A stretch of DNA of 64,000 bases, from the NCBI RefSeq assembly GCF_040703125.1, contig NZ_CP160035.1:2507001-2571000 (forward strand). The letters are read 5' to 3'. Both the position numbers and the translations under genes were made by a program. The DNA is from Flavobacterium ovatum (GTDB lineage Bacteria; Bacteroidota; Bacteroidia; Flavobacteriales; Flavobacteriaceae). A model generated the notes under the pieces. That model was not told where the DNA came from. It ran no database searches and saw only the letters and a program-made list of their open reading frames with translations. Shown piece after piece: positions 36,146 to 44,536 of the stretch. Position 1 is the stretch's first letter, and each line of letters opens with the position of its first letter.

Positions 36146-37663
36146 ATGAAAAATTTCAAATTTATTTTAATATTGAGTTTTGGTTTTTTATCTAGTTCAT
36201 GTAACTTAGATGAAGATCCAATATTTTTAGACAAAACATTATACGATACGCCACAAAGTGCATCTGCCGCTTTAAATGGTATTTATCAAGGGCTAACCAA
36301 TTACAATACGCTAGAACGCCGCATATTTGTAGTCGATGGTTTTTCAGGATTATTTGTCGCTAGTAGAGGTGGGGATAATATAAATACTAGTCATAACACA
36401 CAGATCCTTTCATTAAAGCCTACTTATGATGGTGATTCTGAAGCCATGTGGGGTGGTTTGTACGGTGCTATAGCACAAACAAATTCAGCAATTCAATCAA
36501 TTAAAGTTGTTGATAGCCCTACTACCAAAAACGAACTGCTCTTTAGCGATATCGCCGGTCATGCTCATTTTGTGCGTGCATGGTCATACTTTTCTTTAGT
36601 AAGACTTTTTGGAGATATTCCTTTATGGTTGCAACTTGCTGATTCTGAAAATTTAAATAAACCAAAATCAACAGCGAAAGAGGTTTATGCACAAGTTATT
36701 AGTGATGCTAAAAATGCAGCTAGTTTATTAAATGGAGCAAGTGGTAAAGGGTATCCTAAACAATATGCTGCCAATATGCTATTAGCAAAAGTGTATATGA
36801 CATTGGCTACCAATCCAGATTTACGTGAAGGTTCATTGTCAGAAATGGACTATTGGCAAATGGCGTATACTGAAGCTATGAAAGTGTATGGAAATTATAC
36901 ATTAGTATCTAATTACAGTAGCTTGTTTACCGATTCAAATGAAAATTCAACAGAATCTATTTTTGAACTTCAAATTAGTCAAGATGCTGCAAATTCACAA
37001 ATGGGAAGGAATTATACACCACTCAATTATAAGGCATCACAAGCTTTTGGATACCTTAGAGTACATGCTGATGTTTATGACCAGCATGTTAATACATATC
37101 CAGAAGACCCAAGAATTGCTGGTACTTATATAAGTCAATATGCAAATGCAACCACTGGAGCTATCATTAAAGTTTATCCTGCCGATCCAACACGAGCAAA
37201 TTTTAAAGTAGCGAATCCATACTTTTTTAAATTTGCCGAAAAAAGTACGACTCATAGTAACCAGTATAATAGCCAGAACCACATTATATACCGTTACGGT
37301 GAATTACTCGTTATGCTTGCCGAAATTTCTAATGAATTACAAAATGGTCAACAATTAGGTTATGTTACACAATTGTTGAACAGAGTAGGCAAAGTACCCC
37401 ACGCAGGGTATCTAGGTTCTAAAGATAATTTTAGAGATGCGATCATGATGGAATACCGTTTTGAATTACTAGGCGAAGGCGAAGATTCGCATAACAATAG
37501 ACGTAGAGGGTTTGATTATTTTCTAAAGAACACAATAAATAAACATAATAATAACCCCGGGTTTAAAGCCACTGTCGATCTTTTATTAAGTACGAATAAA
37601 TCGCAAGTTATGGGGTTACCAATTCCGCTATCTGAAGTTAACACAAATGAACTTATAAACTAA
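36146..37663 (+). CDS. SusD-type surface glycan-binding lipoprotein (pair 1)
   Basis: A 505-residue RagB/SusD outer membrane lipoprotein (lipobox SSSC, Cys19). It forms the lid of the SusC transporter and binds the incoming glycan. Conserved segments are the N-terminal ALNGIYQGL, the TPR-like helices (HAHFVRAWSYFSLVRLFGDIPLWL region), LLAKVYMTLA, and the C-terminal YRYGELLVMLAEISNEL and EYRFELLGEGEDSHNNRRRG. It follows its SusC partner by 32 bp. The length is normal. Ligand is inferred as xylan fragments from the neighbours. The gene is followed by a scar that carries the end of a GH10 gene. Confidence 0.93.
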   Translation: MKNFKFILILSFGFLSSSCNLDEDPIFLDKTLYDTPQSASAALNGIYQGLTNYNTLERRIFVVDGFSGLFVASRGGDNINTSHNTQILSLKPTYDGDSEAMWGGLYGAIAQTNSAIQSIKVVDSPTTKNELLFSDIAGHAHFVRAWSYFSLVRLFGDIPLWLQLADSENLNKPKSTAKEVYAQVISDAKNAASLLNGASGKGYPKQYAANMLLAKVYMTLATNPDLREGSLSEMDYWQMAYTEAMKVYGNYTLVSNYSSLFTDSNENSTESIFELQISQDAANSQMGRNYTPLNYKASQAFGYLRVHADVYDQHVNTYPEDPRIAGTYISQYANATTGAIIKVYPADPTRANFKVANPYFFKFAEKSTTHSNQYNSQNHIIYRYGELLVMLAEISNELQNGQQLGYVTQLLNRVGKVPHAGYLGSKDNFRDAIMMEYRFELLGEGEDSHNNRRRGFDYFLKNTINKHNNNPGFKATVDLLLSTNKSQVMGLPIPLSEVNTNELIN

Positions 37664-37738
37664 CTAGTTGAAATTCTTAACTAGAATGTATGGCTCAATT
37701 CACTTTCATTATTATAAAAAATAGGGATATGAAAAATC

Positions 37739-37813
37739 GATTGGCCTTTAATGTACAAGGACTATTGCAGTGCGAAAAAAGCACATACTGGTTTCCTTGA
37801 AGGATTAAAATAG
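37739..37813 (+). pseudogene. Fossil 3' end of a GH10 xylanase gene
   Basis: 24 codons and a stop read DWPLMYKDYCSAKKAHTG then FLEGLK, against DWPLMYNDDYSAKKAHTG then FLEGLK at the end of the intact GH10 gene at 45810-45883. The downstream hairpin is shared too, with a constant offset of 8070 bp. The upstream part of the gene is absent. This is a deletion remnant of a former second copy. Confidence 0.88.
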
Positions 37814-37833
37814 TCACAAGCACTATTTCATTA

Positions 37834-37910
37834 CGGATTGATACATCATCGTCACTTTTTTACTGATTGGTTGACAGTAAAATTGTGACTTGGTGTAATC
37901 AATCCGTTTT
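37834..37910 (+). terminator. Long 3' hairpin after the GH10 fossil (copy 1)
   Basis: The outer stem CGGATTGAT (37834-37842) and ATCAATCCG (37898-37906) encloses an inner near-perfect 15-bp helix that begins GTCAC and closes with GTGAC; T residues follow. It is nearly identical to 45904-45983. Confidence 0.75.
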
Positions 37911-38270
37911 TGTATATCCTGTTTTTAAAGCTACGCAGGATTACACTACAATGGTTTCAAGATTGTCAGCTTACTTCTCGTATAATACCGATACCATAGT
38001 AAGATAGTACAATACTCCTGACGCTTAGGGAGGACTATATTGAAATTGGTGTTACTACTAATTATTATTTCTTGACAACGGTACTTTATTAAAAAAAAGA
38101 AAAAATAACTATTACTATTATTTATTGTAATTGCGTTATGTGTATTAAATAGTTGGTTTTTTTTTACTTAATAAAAAAATAACCGTCATTGATTGATAAT
38201 TGCGCAGAAAATTACTTTTTTGAACCAATATGCACAATCTCCCGATATCATTGGGCTCAAAACAGCTCGA

Positions 38271-38302
38271 TGCATCAAATGAACTATATTTTGCATCATT
38301 TG
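38271..38302 (+). promoter_or_regulatory. Candidate HTCS binding site before the second SusC gene
   Basis: TGCATCAAATG (38271-38281) and TGCATCATTTG (38292-38302) start 21 bp apart, the same bases and the same distance to the -7 box as in the first leader. Confidence 0.65.
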
Positions 38303-38329
38303 TAGTATCAAATAGGTGCACTATTGTTC

Positions 38330-38337
38330 TAATTTTG
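38330..38337 (+). promoter_or_regulatory. -7 box of the second SusCD transcript
   Basis: TAATTTTG fits TAnnTTTG. Compared with copy 1 (TAGTTTTG) it differs only at a position that is free in the consensus. Confidence 0.6.
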
Positions 38338-38583
38338 GATTAGTAAAATACTTTATAAACCAATTATTTTTTAAATTAAACCATTAACACAGAAACTATG
38401 CAGGAAAAATCAAATTTTAGCTTTTCAAAAAAATAGCTTTTCAATAGGCTTTACAAAGCGATAATCTTCGCTTTATATAACAGTTTAATGAAAGACTAAT
38501 TGTAAAAACTATAAAATTGAAAAAAATGAACATTTTAATTGACACTAAAAACAAATTAACTAATTAATAAAAACCAATTTAAT

Positions 38584-41500
38584 ATGATGATAAAGTTAAA
38601 ATTCGCAATAATTGCTCTGGCAATGATTTGCACACAGAGCGTACTGTCGCAAACCAAGTCCATTCAAGGGGTCGTAACAGATAAGGCGCGATTACCTTTG
38701 CCTGGTGTAAATGTTTCAGTCAAAGGAACAGCTACTGGAGTGGTTACAAATGCAGACGGTTCTTTTGTACTAAGTAAAGTTCCTGCAAACGCTAAAATTA
38801 TTTTTAGTTTTATAGGGTTTACTTCAAAAGAAGTAGCAGTAGATAATAAAAGCACTATAAATGTAAGTCTTGTTGAAGACACAAATAACCTAGAAGAGGT
38901 TGTAGTGGTTGGTTATGGTACTGTTAAGAAAAAAGATGTAACAGGGGCTGTTTCGACCGTTAGTGCAAAATCTATAAAAGATCAGCCATTTACAGGACTG
39001 GATCAAGCCTTGCAAGGTAAAGTTTCTGGGGTAACGATAACTCAAAATTCAGGAACACCTGGAGGTGGTGTTTCCATAAGAATACGAGGGATCGCTTCAT
39101 TATCAGGAAATGAGCCTTTGTATGTTGTAGATGGAGTACCTATTAATGGAGGAGACAATAATGACTCTTTTAGTTATAGTTCTTTAGGTGGGGCAAGCGG
39201 ACAAACAAAGTCAAGTGCTTTAACATCGATAAACCCATCTGATATTGAATCTATGGATATCCTTAAAGATGCTTCGGCAACTGCTATTTATGGTTCTAGA
39301 GGATCAAATGGAGTTGTTTTGATTACAACCAAAAAAGGAAAAAAAGGAAAATCAACTATCTCGTACGAAACCTATACAGGTGTTCAACAAGTAACAAAAT
39401 ACTTAGATGTTTTGAATTTAAGGGATTTTGCGAAATACAGAACAAGTGTAAGCAATGAATTAGGGCAACAAGTTCCGTATGAGTTTCAAAATCCTGAATT
39501 ATTAGGAGAGGGAACAAACTGGCAAAAAGAAATTTTTAGAACTGCTCAGATGCAAAATCATCAAATTACTATTTCAGGCGGAAAAGACAATACAAGATAT
39601 TACACGTCAATGAACTATTTTGAACAAGATGGTATTGTAATCAATTCTGGTTTCAAAAGATATTCTATGCGATTGAATATTGATACCAAGGTTAATGATT
39701 GGTTCAAAATAGGTAATAATCTTACTTTATCAAACACGAAGCAAAAAATTGCCTTTAATGATACTGAAGATGGTGTAATTAGTACTGCTGTGTCACAAGC
39801 ACCTAATATTCCTGTAAGATATTCTGATGGAACTTTTGGTGGGCCTTTAGAAGGTTTTGGTAACACGGCTGCATCTAATCCTGTGGCTACCGCGTTAAAC
39901 AAAGGAAACAACCTTGATAAATATAAAATTGTAGGAAGCCTTTTTGGTGAAATTTCATTTACTAAAGATTTGAGTTTTAAATCAGTTTTGGGGTATGATT
40001 TTAATACAACAAATGGTTCTGTTTTTTATCCGGATATTACAATAGGTACAACAACTACTAGTAGTGCATCTGTTAAGCAACAAAATCAAAGTATTTTTTG
40101 GACGTTACAAAATTACTTTACTTATTCTAAAAGTTTTGGTAAACACAGTGTAGTAGCTTTATTAGGTCAAGAAGCACAAGAGTCAAAATATGAGGGCTTG
40201 TCTGGGACAAGAACCGGGTATTTGTCTAATGACATTACTACTTTGGGTCTTGGAGATTCTAAAACCGCTACAAATGACAATTACAAAGGAACAAGTAGTT
40301 TGAATTCTTATTTTACTCGTTTAAATTATTCTTATGACAGTAAATATATGTTAACGGCTACTTTACGTTCAGATTCCTCATCCAATTTTGGGGAAGGATA
40401 TAAAACGGGTTATTTTCCATCGTTCGCTGCGGGTTGGGTAATCAGTAATGAGTCTTTTTTCGAAGGAATTAAAGATGTGGTAAATCACGCGAAATTTAGA
40501 GCGGGATATGGAGAGGTAGGAAACCAAAATATAGGAAGCTATAAATATGGCGCCTCAATTGTGAGTTTTCCAACAGCTTTTGGAACTGGTTTTGCGCAAC
40601 AAAATATTCAAAACCCAACGGTTCAATGGGAAACAACCAAAGCATCTAATTTTGGTGTAGAAGTAGGATTTTTTAGAGATGCTGTACGTTTAGAAGTAGA
40701 TTATTACAAGAAAGTTTCAAGTGATTTCTTGTTTAGTGAGCCAGTACCTGCTTATTTAGGTACAAATCCACAACAAGGAAATTTAGGTCTAGGAGCGAAA
40801 GTAGTAAACCTTGGTGATATTGAAAATAAAGGATGGGATGTTACTTTAAATACAAGAAACATTTCAAATGAAAACTTTAAATGGAATTCATCATTTATAT
40901 TTTCAACATTCAAAAATAAATTAACCTCTTTTGGAGATGGTAATTCAGCTATTTTCAGAAACTTTCAGTTTAATAATACAATAACTAAAACTGGAGTAGG
41001 ATTTCCTGTAGGGCAGTTTTATGGGTATCAAGTGGATGGAATTTACAAATCTGCTCAAGATATTGCAGACAGTCCTACACCCGATAATACAGTTGGGGCC
41101 AATGGACAAGTTTGGATTGGTGATATTAAGTTTAAAGATATCAATGGTAATGGGAAAATTGATGTTGGAGACAGAACTAATATTGGTAGCCCAATTCCAG
41201 ATTTTACCTATAGTGTGATCAATAATATATCCTATAAAAGTTTTGATTTATCTGTTGTGATTCTGGGAACTCAAGGGAATAAAATTTATAACTGGACCAG
41301 AAAACTTACCGAAAGTTTGGGAGGAATAGGTGGACCATATGCTAACCAAAGTGCTGCAGTGAATAATCGTTTTGTAGCAGGTGTAAACGAAAATACAAAT
41401 ATACCACGTTACGTAAATGGAGATCCAAATGGAAACGGTAGAGTTTCTGATCGTTTTGTTGAGGATGGATCTTATTTGAGATTGCAAAATGTAACGTTAG

Positions 41501-41715
41501 GTTATACTATGCCTGATCAGTTAGTTAGTCAAACAAAATTTTTCAGTAAAGTAAGAGTATATATGACAGGACAAAATTTGTTCACAATCACAAAATATTC
41601 CGGATTGGATCCTGCTGTAGGTTCATTCAGTCAAGATGCCTTATTATCAGGTGTCGATAATGGACGTTACCCAGTTGCTAGAGTGTTTACATTAGGTTTA
41701 AATTTAGATTTTTAA
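38584..41715 (+). CDS. SusC-type TonB-dependent outer membrane oligosaccharide transporter (pair 2)
   Basis: A 1043-residue SusC protein with signal peptide (about 1-22), carboxypeptidase-regulatory-like domain (about 26-105), TonB-box-like EEVVVVGYGT, plug (LQGKVSGVTITQNSGTPGG, MDILKDASATAIYGSRG) and barrel with C-terminal F. After residue ~120 it differs clearly from pair 1, so the two transporters probably accept different xylan fragments (for example of different length or decoration), which is inference. It begins the transcript that contains SusD 2, the glycan-binding lipoprotein and the GH10 enzyme. Confidence 0.95.
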   Translation: MMIKLKFAIIALAMICTQSVLSQTKSIQGVVTDKARLPLPGVNVSVKGTATGVVTNADGSFVLSKVPANAKIIFSFIGFTSKEVAVDNKSTINVSLVEDTNNLEEVVVVGYGTVKKKDVTGAVSTVSAKSIKDQPFTGLDQALQGKVSGVTITQNSGTPGGGVSIRIRGIASLSGNEPLYVVDGVPINGGDNNDSFSYSSLGGASGQTKSSALTSINPSDIESMDILKDASATAIYGSRGSNGVVLITTKKGKKGKSTISYETYTGVQQVTKYLDVLNLRDFAKYRTSVSNELGQQVPYEFQNPELLGEGTNWQKEIFRTAQMQNHQITISGGKDNTRYYTSMNYFEQDGIVINSGFKRYSMRLNIDTKVNDWFKIGNNLTLSNTKQKIAFNDTEDGVISTAVSQAPNIPVRYSDGTFGGPLEGFGNTAASNPVATALNKGNNLDKYKIVGSLFGEISFTKDLSFKSVLGYDFNTTNGSVFYPDITIGTTTTSSASVKQQNQSIFWTLQNYFTYSKSFGKHSVVALLGQEAQESKYEGLSGTRTGYLSNDITTLGLGDSKTATNDNYKGTSSLNSYFTRLNYSYDSKYMLTATLRSDSSSNFGEGYKTGYFPSFAAGWVISNESFFEGIKDVVNHAKFRAGYGEVGNQNIGSYKYGASIVSFPTAFGTGFAQQNIQNPTVQWETTKASNFGVEVGFFRDAVRLEVDYYKKVSSDFLFSEPVPAYLGTNPQQGNLGLGAKVVNLGDIENKGWDVTLNTRNISNENFKWNSSFIFSTFKNKLTSFGDGNSAIFRNFQFNNTITKTGVGFPVGQFYGYQVDGIYKSAQDIADSPTPDNTVGANGQVWIGDIKFKDINGNGKIDVGDRTNIGSPIPDFTYSVINNISYKSFDLSVVILGTQGNKIYNWTRKLTESLGGIGGPYANQSAAVNNRFVAGVNENTNIPRYVNGDPNGNGRVSDRFVEDGSYLRLQNVTLGYTMPDQLVSQTKFFSKVRVYMTGQNLFTITKYSGLDPAVGSFSQDALLSGVDNGRYPVARVFTLGLNLDF

Positions 41716-41727
41716 AAAAATAATAAT

Positions 41728-43263
41728 ATGAAAAATTCAACTAAATATTTCGTGCTTTTGATAGCTGTATTTTTTACGGTATCATGCTCAACAGAATTTT
41801 TAGACAATCCACCAGAGGATAAATTAGTTTTAGATAATTTTTATACTTCAGATGGGCAAATTTTGGGATCGGGGGGTGGACTTTATGGTCGTCCTTGGTT
41901 CTACTTTAATGAAAAATTCGTTTACGGACTGGATACCTACGCTGGTAATGCGTCAGGTGGTTATTCTGATTTGGCACAATTTGAGAATTTTGCAGTAACA
42001 GGAAACAATCAGTTTGTTTTTGAAGGTTGGCAATCACTATTCAATGTTATAGCACAATCAAATACGCTTTTATATAACCTGGAAAAAAATGTAGGTCCGG
42101 CAGCCACTCCATTAGTGGTAGAAAGAGTAAAAGGGGAAGCCTATTTTATGAGAGCCACAGCTTATTTTTATTTGGTTAGACTCTTTGGTGCTGTACCTAT
42201 TTTAAATAAAATAGAGCAATACACACAAAAAATCCCTACCTATAGAAACAATGTGGATGATGTGTATAAATTTATTATCAATGATTTCAAAGAAGCACAA
42301 AAGCGTTTGCCTTTAGTAACAGGAAGTAGTACTACTGAAAAAGGAAGAGTGATAAAAAGTGCTTGCGACGGAATGTTGGCTAAAGTGTACATCACGTTAA
42401 AAGACTATCCGAATGCAAAAATCCATTCTGAAAATGTTATCAATAGCGGTGATTACTCTCTTATTGATGATTATGGATTACTATTTAATAGTCCAACAAA
42501 TAATAATAGTAGAGAATCAATATTTGCTTTGCAATGGGTAGGCTGTAAGGGATACGGATACGGTAATTCTGCTCAGGCTTACATTACCCCAACTGGAACA
42601 ATTACAGGAGATTATACGGGTTGGAAAACTTTTTTGCCTAGTATTGATTTGCGTAATGCTTATGAGCCAAATGACAAAAGAAGAAAAGCTACCATCATGT
42701 TACCTGGAGATTTTTATCCTGAGTTAGTTACAAAATCAGGTGGGTACACGGTTGGGCCAAGTGGATTTGGTGGATCAATGGGTTTTAGAAAATATGTTAT
42801 TGGTTCGACAGTTGAATTTGCTAATAATTGTCCGCAACAAACCGGTCAAAATACAACGATGTTGCGCTTTGCCGAAATATATCTAATACATGCCGAGGCT
42901 ATATTAGGTAATTCTACTTCCACTACAGATACTAAAGCTTTAACTTCTTTTAATCTAGTAAGAAAAAGAGCAGGTTTTACGACTGATAAAACGAGTATTA
43001 CAAAGGCTGATATTTTTAAAGAAAGAAGACTTGAATTAGTTATGGAAGGAGATTATTGGTTTGATTTAGTTAGAAGAGACAGAGCTGAAGCAAAAAGTAT
43101 CATTGAAAATCAGGAAAGAGGGGTGTATAGTAATATTTCCACGTTAACAATTTCATCCAAAAAAGTGACTACTAATGCAAATTCATTCTTGCTTCCGATC
43201 CCAGCTTCTGAATTAGATGCAAACCCGCTTCTTAGAGAGAATGCAGTTCCTTTTCAATTTTAA
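41728..43263 (+). CDS. SusD-type surface glycan-binding lipoprotein (pair 2)
   Basis: A 511-residue RagB/SusD lipoprotein with lipobox TVSC (Cys20), 12 bp after its SusC partner. Conserved parts are GEAYFMRATAYFYLVRLFGAVPI, given as ATAYFYLVRLFGAVP, CDGMLAKVYITLKDY, RFAEIYLIHAEAIL and the C-terminal ERRLELVMEGDYWFDLVRRD. It acts at the cell surface as part of the SusCD import complex. An 18-bp gap leads to the next lipoprotein, in line with one operon. Confidence 0.94.
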   Translation: MKNSTKYFVLLIAVFFTVSCSTEFLDNPPEDKLVLDNFYTSDGQILGSGGGLYGRPWFYFNEKFVYGLDTYAGNASGGYSDLAQFENFAVTGNNQFVFEGWQSLFNVIAQSNTLLYNLEKNVGPAATPLVVERVKGEAYFMRATAYFYLVRLFGAVPILNKIEQYTQKIPTYRNNVDDVYKFIINDFKEAQKRLPLVTGSSTTEKGRVIKSACDGMLAKVYITLKDYPNAKIHSENVINSGDYSLIDDYGLLFNSPTNNNSRESIFALQWVGCKGYGYGNSAQAYITPTGTITGDYTGWKTFLPSIDLRNAYEPNDKRRKATIMLPGDFYPELVTKSGGYTVGPSGFGGSMGFRKYVIGSTVEFANNCPQQTGQNTTMLRFAEIYLIHAEAILGNSTSTTDTKALTSFNLVRKRAGFTTDKTSITKADIFKERRLELVMEGDYWFDLVRRDRAEAKSIIENQERGVYSNISTLTISSKKVTTNANSFLLPIPASELDANPLLRENAVPFQF

Positions 43264-43281
43264 TAATTAAAATATATAACA

Positions 43282-44448
43282 ATGAGAAAAATAATAAAAA
43301 ATAGTAGACATTTTCTAGCATTCCTGATGGTGAGCTTAGTGTTTTCATCATGCTCAAATGATGATGGGGCCAGCGCTGCAGCAAATGTGGAAGGCGTATA
43401 TAGTTTAGACAATACAACTTCTCCGCCTACTGAAAATAAAGCTAAAGGCTATCCTGGAGATTTAGTAAAGATTGAAGGATCCGGATTAACCAATTCTAAA
43501 ACAGTTGTTTTTGACAACCTAGTTAACGTTATTTTCAATCCTGCAATGAACTCCGATAAGGCCTTATTCTTTAATGTGTTTTTTGATGATAAAAAAGGAA
43601 GCCGATTTGGCGTTCAAGAATTGAAAATCACCAAAGGAAACGGCGAAGTTATCGTTTCTAATTTCGAAATTTTACAGCCAAAAGTTACAATCTCTGAAAA
43701 ATTCGAACCATCAATTCCAAAAGTAGGAACAATGGTAACGGTAAATGGAAGTTGGTTTTTCAACATCTCTTCTGTTAAGTTCGCAGGTGCGCCAGTTACG
43801 TTTACTCGTGTTTCCTCTACTTCTCTAACTTTCATTGTACCAGCAAATGCAACTGCTGGGGGTGATGTAGAAATTACAACTCCTGGAGGAACAGTAAAAC
43901 GATTTTTGGATATAGATCAAGGATTTGATGTAGTCAAAGTAGCTGATTTTGATGGTGGTGGTGCACGTACAAGTAACAATTGGGTGAAATATGGTGATGC
44001 AGCTACTCTTTCTTATTCGTCTGTAGGAGGCACCTTAGGGAATTATGCCCAATTAACTTGGACTGGATCAACAGCTAATGGATATAATGGAAGCCAATCT
44101 GATGGCGGAAGTCCTTTTATGGCTGCTACTGTAACTGATGCAACAAAAGTGTTCTACCTAATCGATGTAAATTGTGGAACGGCAGTAGGAACCAAAATCG
44201 ATTTACTTATAGTAGACAACGATGGAGGAAACTGGGCGTATTCTTATACAATTGCAACTACAGGATGGCAAACAATTGAGGCTAAAACGTCAACATTTGG
44301 AGCTAATTACAACTCCTCAAATTTTACGCAAGGAACCGTAAATCCTTCAAAAATCAATCAAGTTAAAATGACTATAAATCAAAATGGAGGAACCGTAAAT
44401 CCTTCTGTAGTTAAATTTGATAACATTAAATTTAAAATATTGCGTTAG
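43282..44448 (+). CDS. Surface glycan-binding lipoprotein with IPT/TIG domains
   Basis: A 388-residue lipoprotein (lipobox FSSC, Cys24) with no catalytic motif. Residues about 30-210 form two immunoglobulin-like IPT/TIG domains (PTENKAKGYPGDLVKIEGSG in the first; PKVGTMVTVNGSWF, VPANATAGGDVEITTPGG in the second). The C-terminal ~175 residues are a beta-sandwich rich in aromatic residues (NWVKYGDAATLSYSS, DNDGGNWAYSY, VVKFDNIKFKIL), a likely carbohydrate-binding module. This matches the surface glycan-binding proteins found after SusD in xylan loci of Bacteroidota. It probably captures xylan at the cell surface for the GH10 enzyme encoded next. Confidence 0.82.
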   Translation: MRKIIKNSRHFLAFLMVSLVFSSCSNDDGASAAANVEGVYSLDNTTSPPTENKAKGYPGDLVKIEGSGLTNSKTVVFDNLVNVIFNPAMNSDKALFFNVFFDDKKGSRFGVQELKITKGNGEVIVSNFEILQPKVTISEKFEPSIPKVGTMVTVNGSWFFNISSVKFAGAPVTFTRVSSTSLTFIVPANATAGGDVEITTPGGTVKRFLDIDQGFDVVKVADFDGGGARTSNNWVKYGDAATLSYSSVGGTLGNYAQLTWTGSTANGYNGSQSDGGSPFMAATVTDATKVFYLIDVNCGTAVGTKIDLLIVDNDGGNWAYSYTIATTGWQTIEAKTSTFGANYNSSNFTQGTVNPSKINQVKMTINQNGGTVNPSVVKFDNIKFKILR

Positions 44449-44488
44449 TTGAAGTAAGAATAAAAAGTATTAGTTAGTGTTAGTAATT

Positions 44489-44520
44489 AAAAGGTTGCTG
44501 CAATTTGTTAGCAACCTTTT
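44489..44520 (+). terminator. Hairpin between the glycan-binding gene and the first GH10 gene
   Basis: AAAAGGTTGCT (44489-44499) and AGCAACCTTTT (44510-44520) pair over 11 bp with a 10-base loop. On the plus strand an A run follows instead of further T, and the GH10 start codon lies 17 bp downstream. It may be a weak terminator or an RNA processing/stability element. Confidence 0.55.
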
Positions 44521-44536
44521 AAAAAAAAAAATAAAA

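Larger units (their letters stand above)
37664..38150. other. Scar region between the two SusCD pairs
   Basis: About 490 bp without an intact gene. It contains a GH10 gene tail (37739-37813), the matching 3' hairpin (37834-37910) and about 240 bp of AT-rich filler. The first 195 bp after 37739 align without gaps with 45810-46006. Confidence 0.8.
38151..38583 (+). repeat. Leader of the second SusC gene (copy 2 of the duplicated block)
   Basis: Nearly identical to 32511-32948, with scattered substitutions and few indels. It keeps the 21-bp-spaced repeats, the -7 box, the mini frame (38398-38436) and a weaker form of the hairpin (AAAGCG at 38455-38460 and CGCTTT at 38469-38474). Confidence 0.85.
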
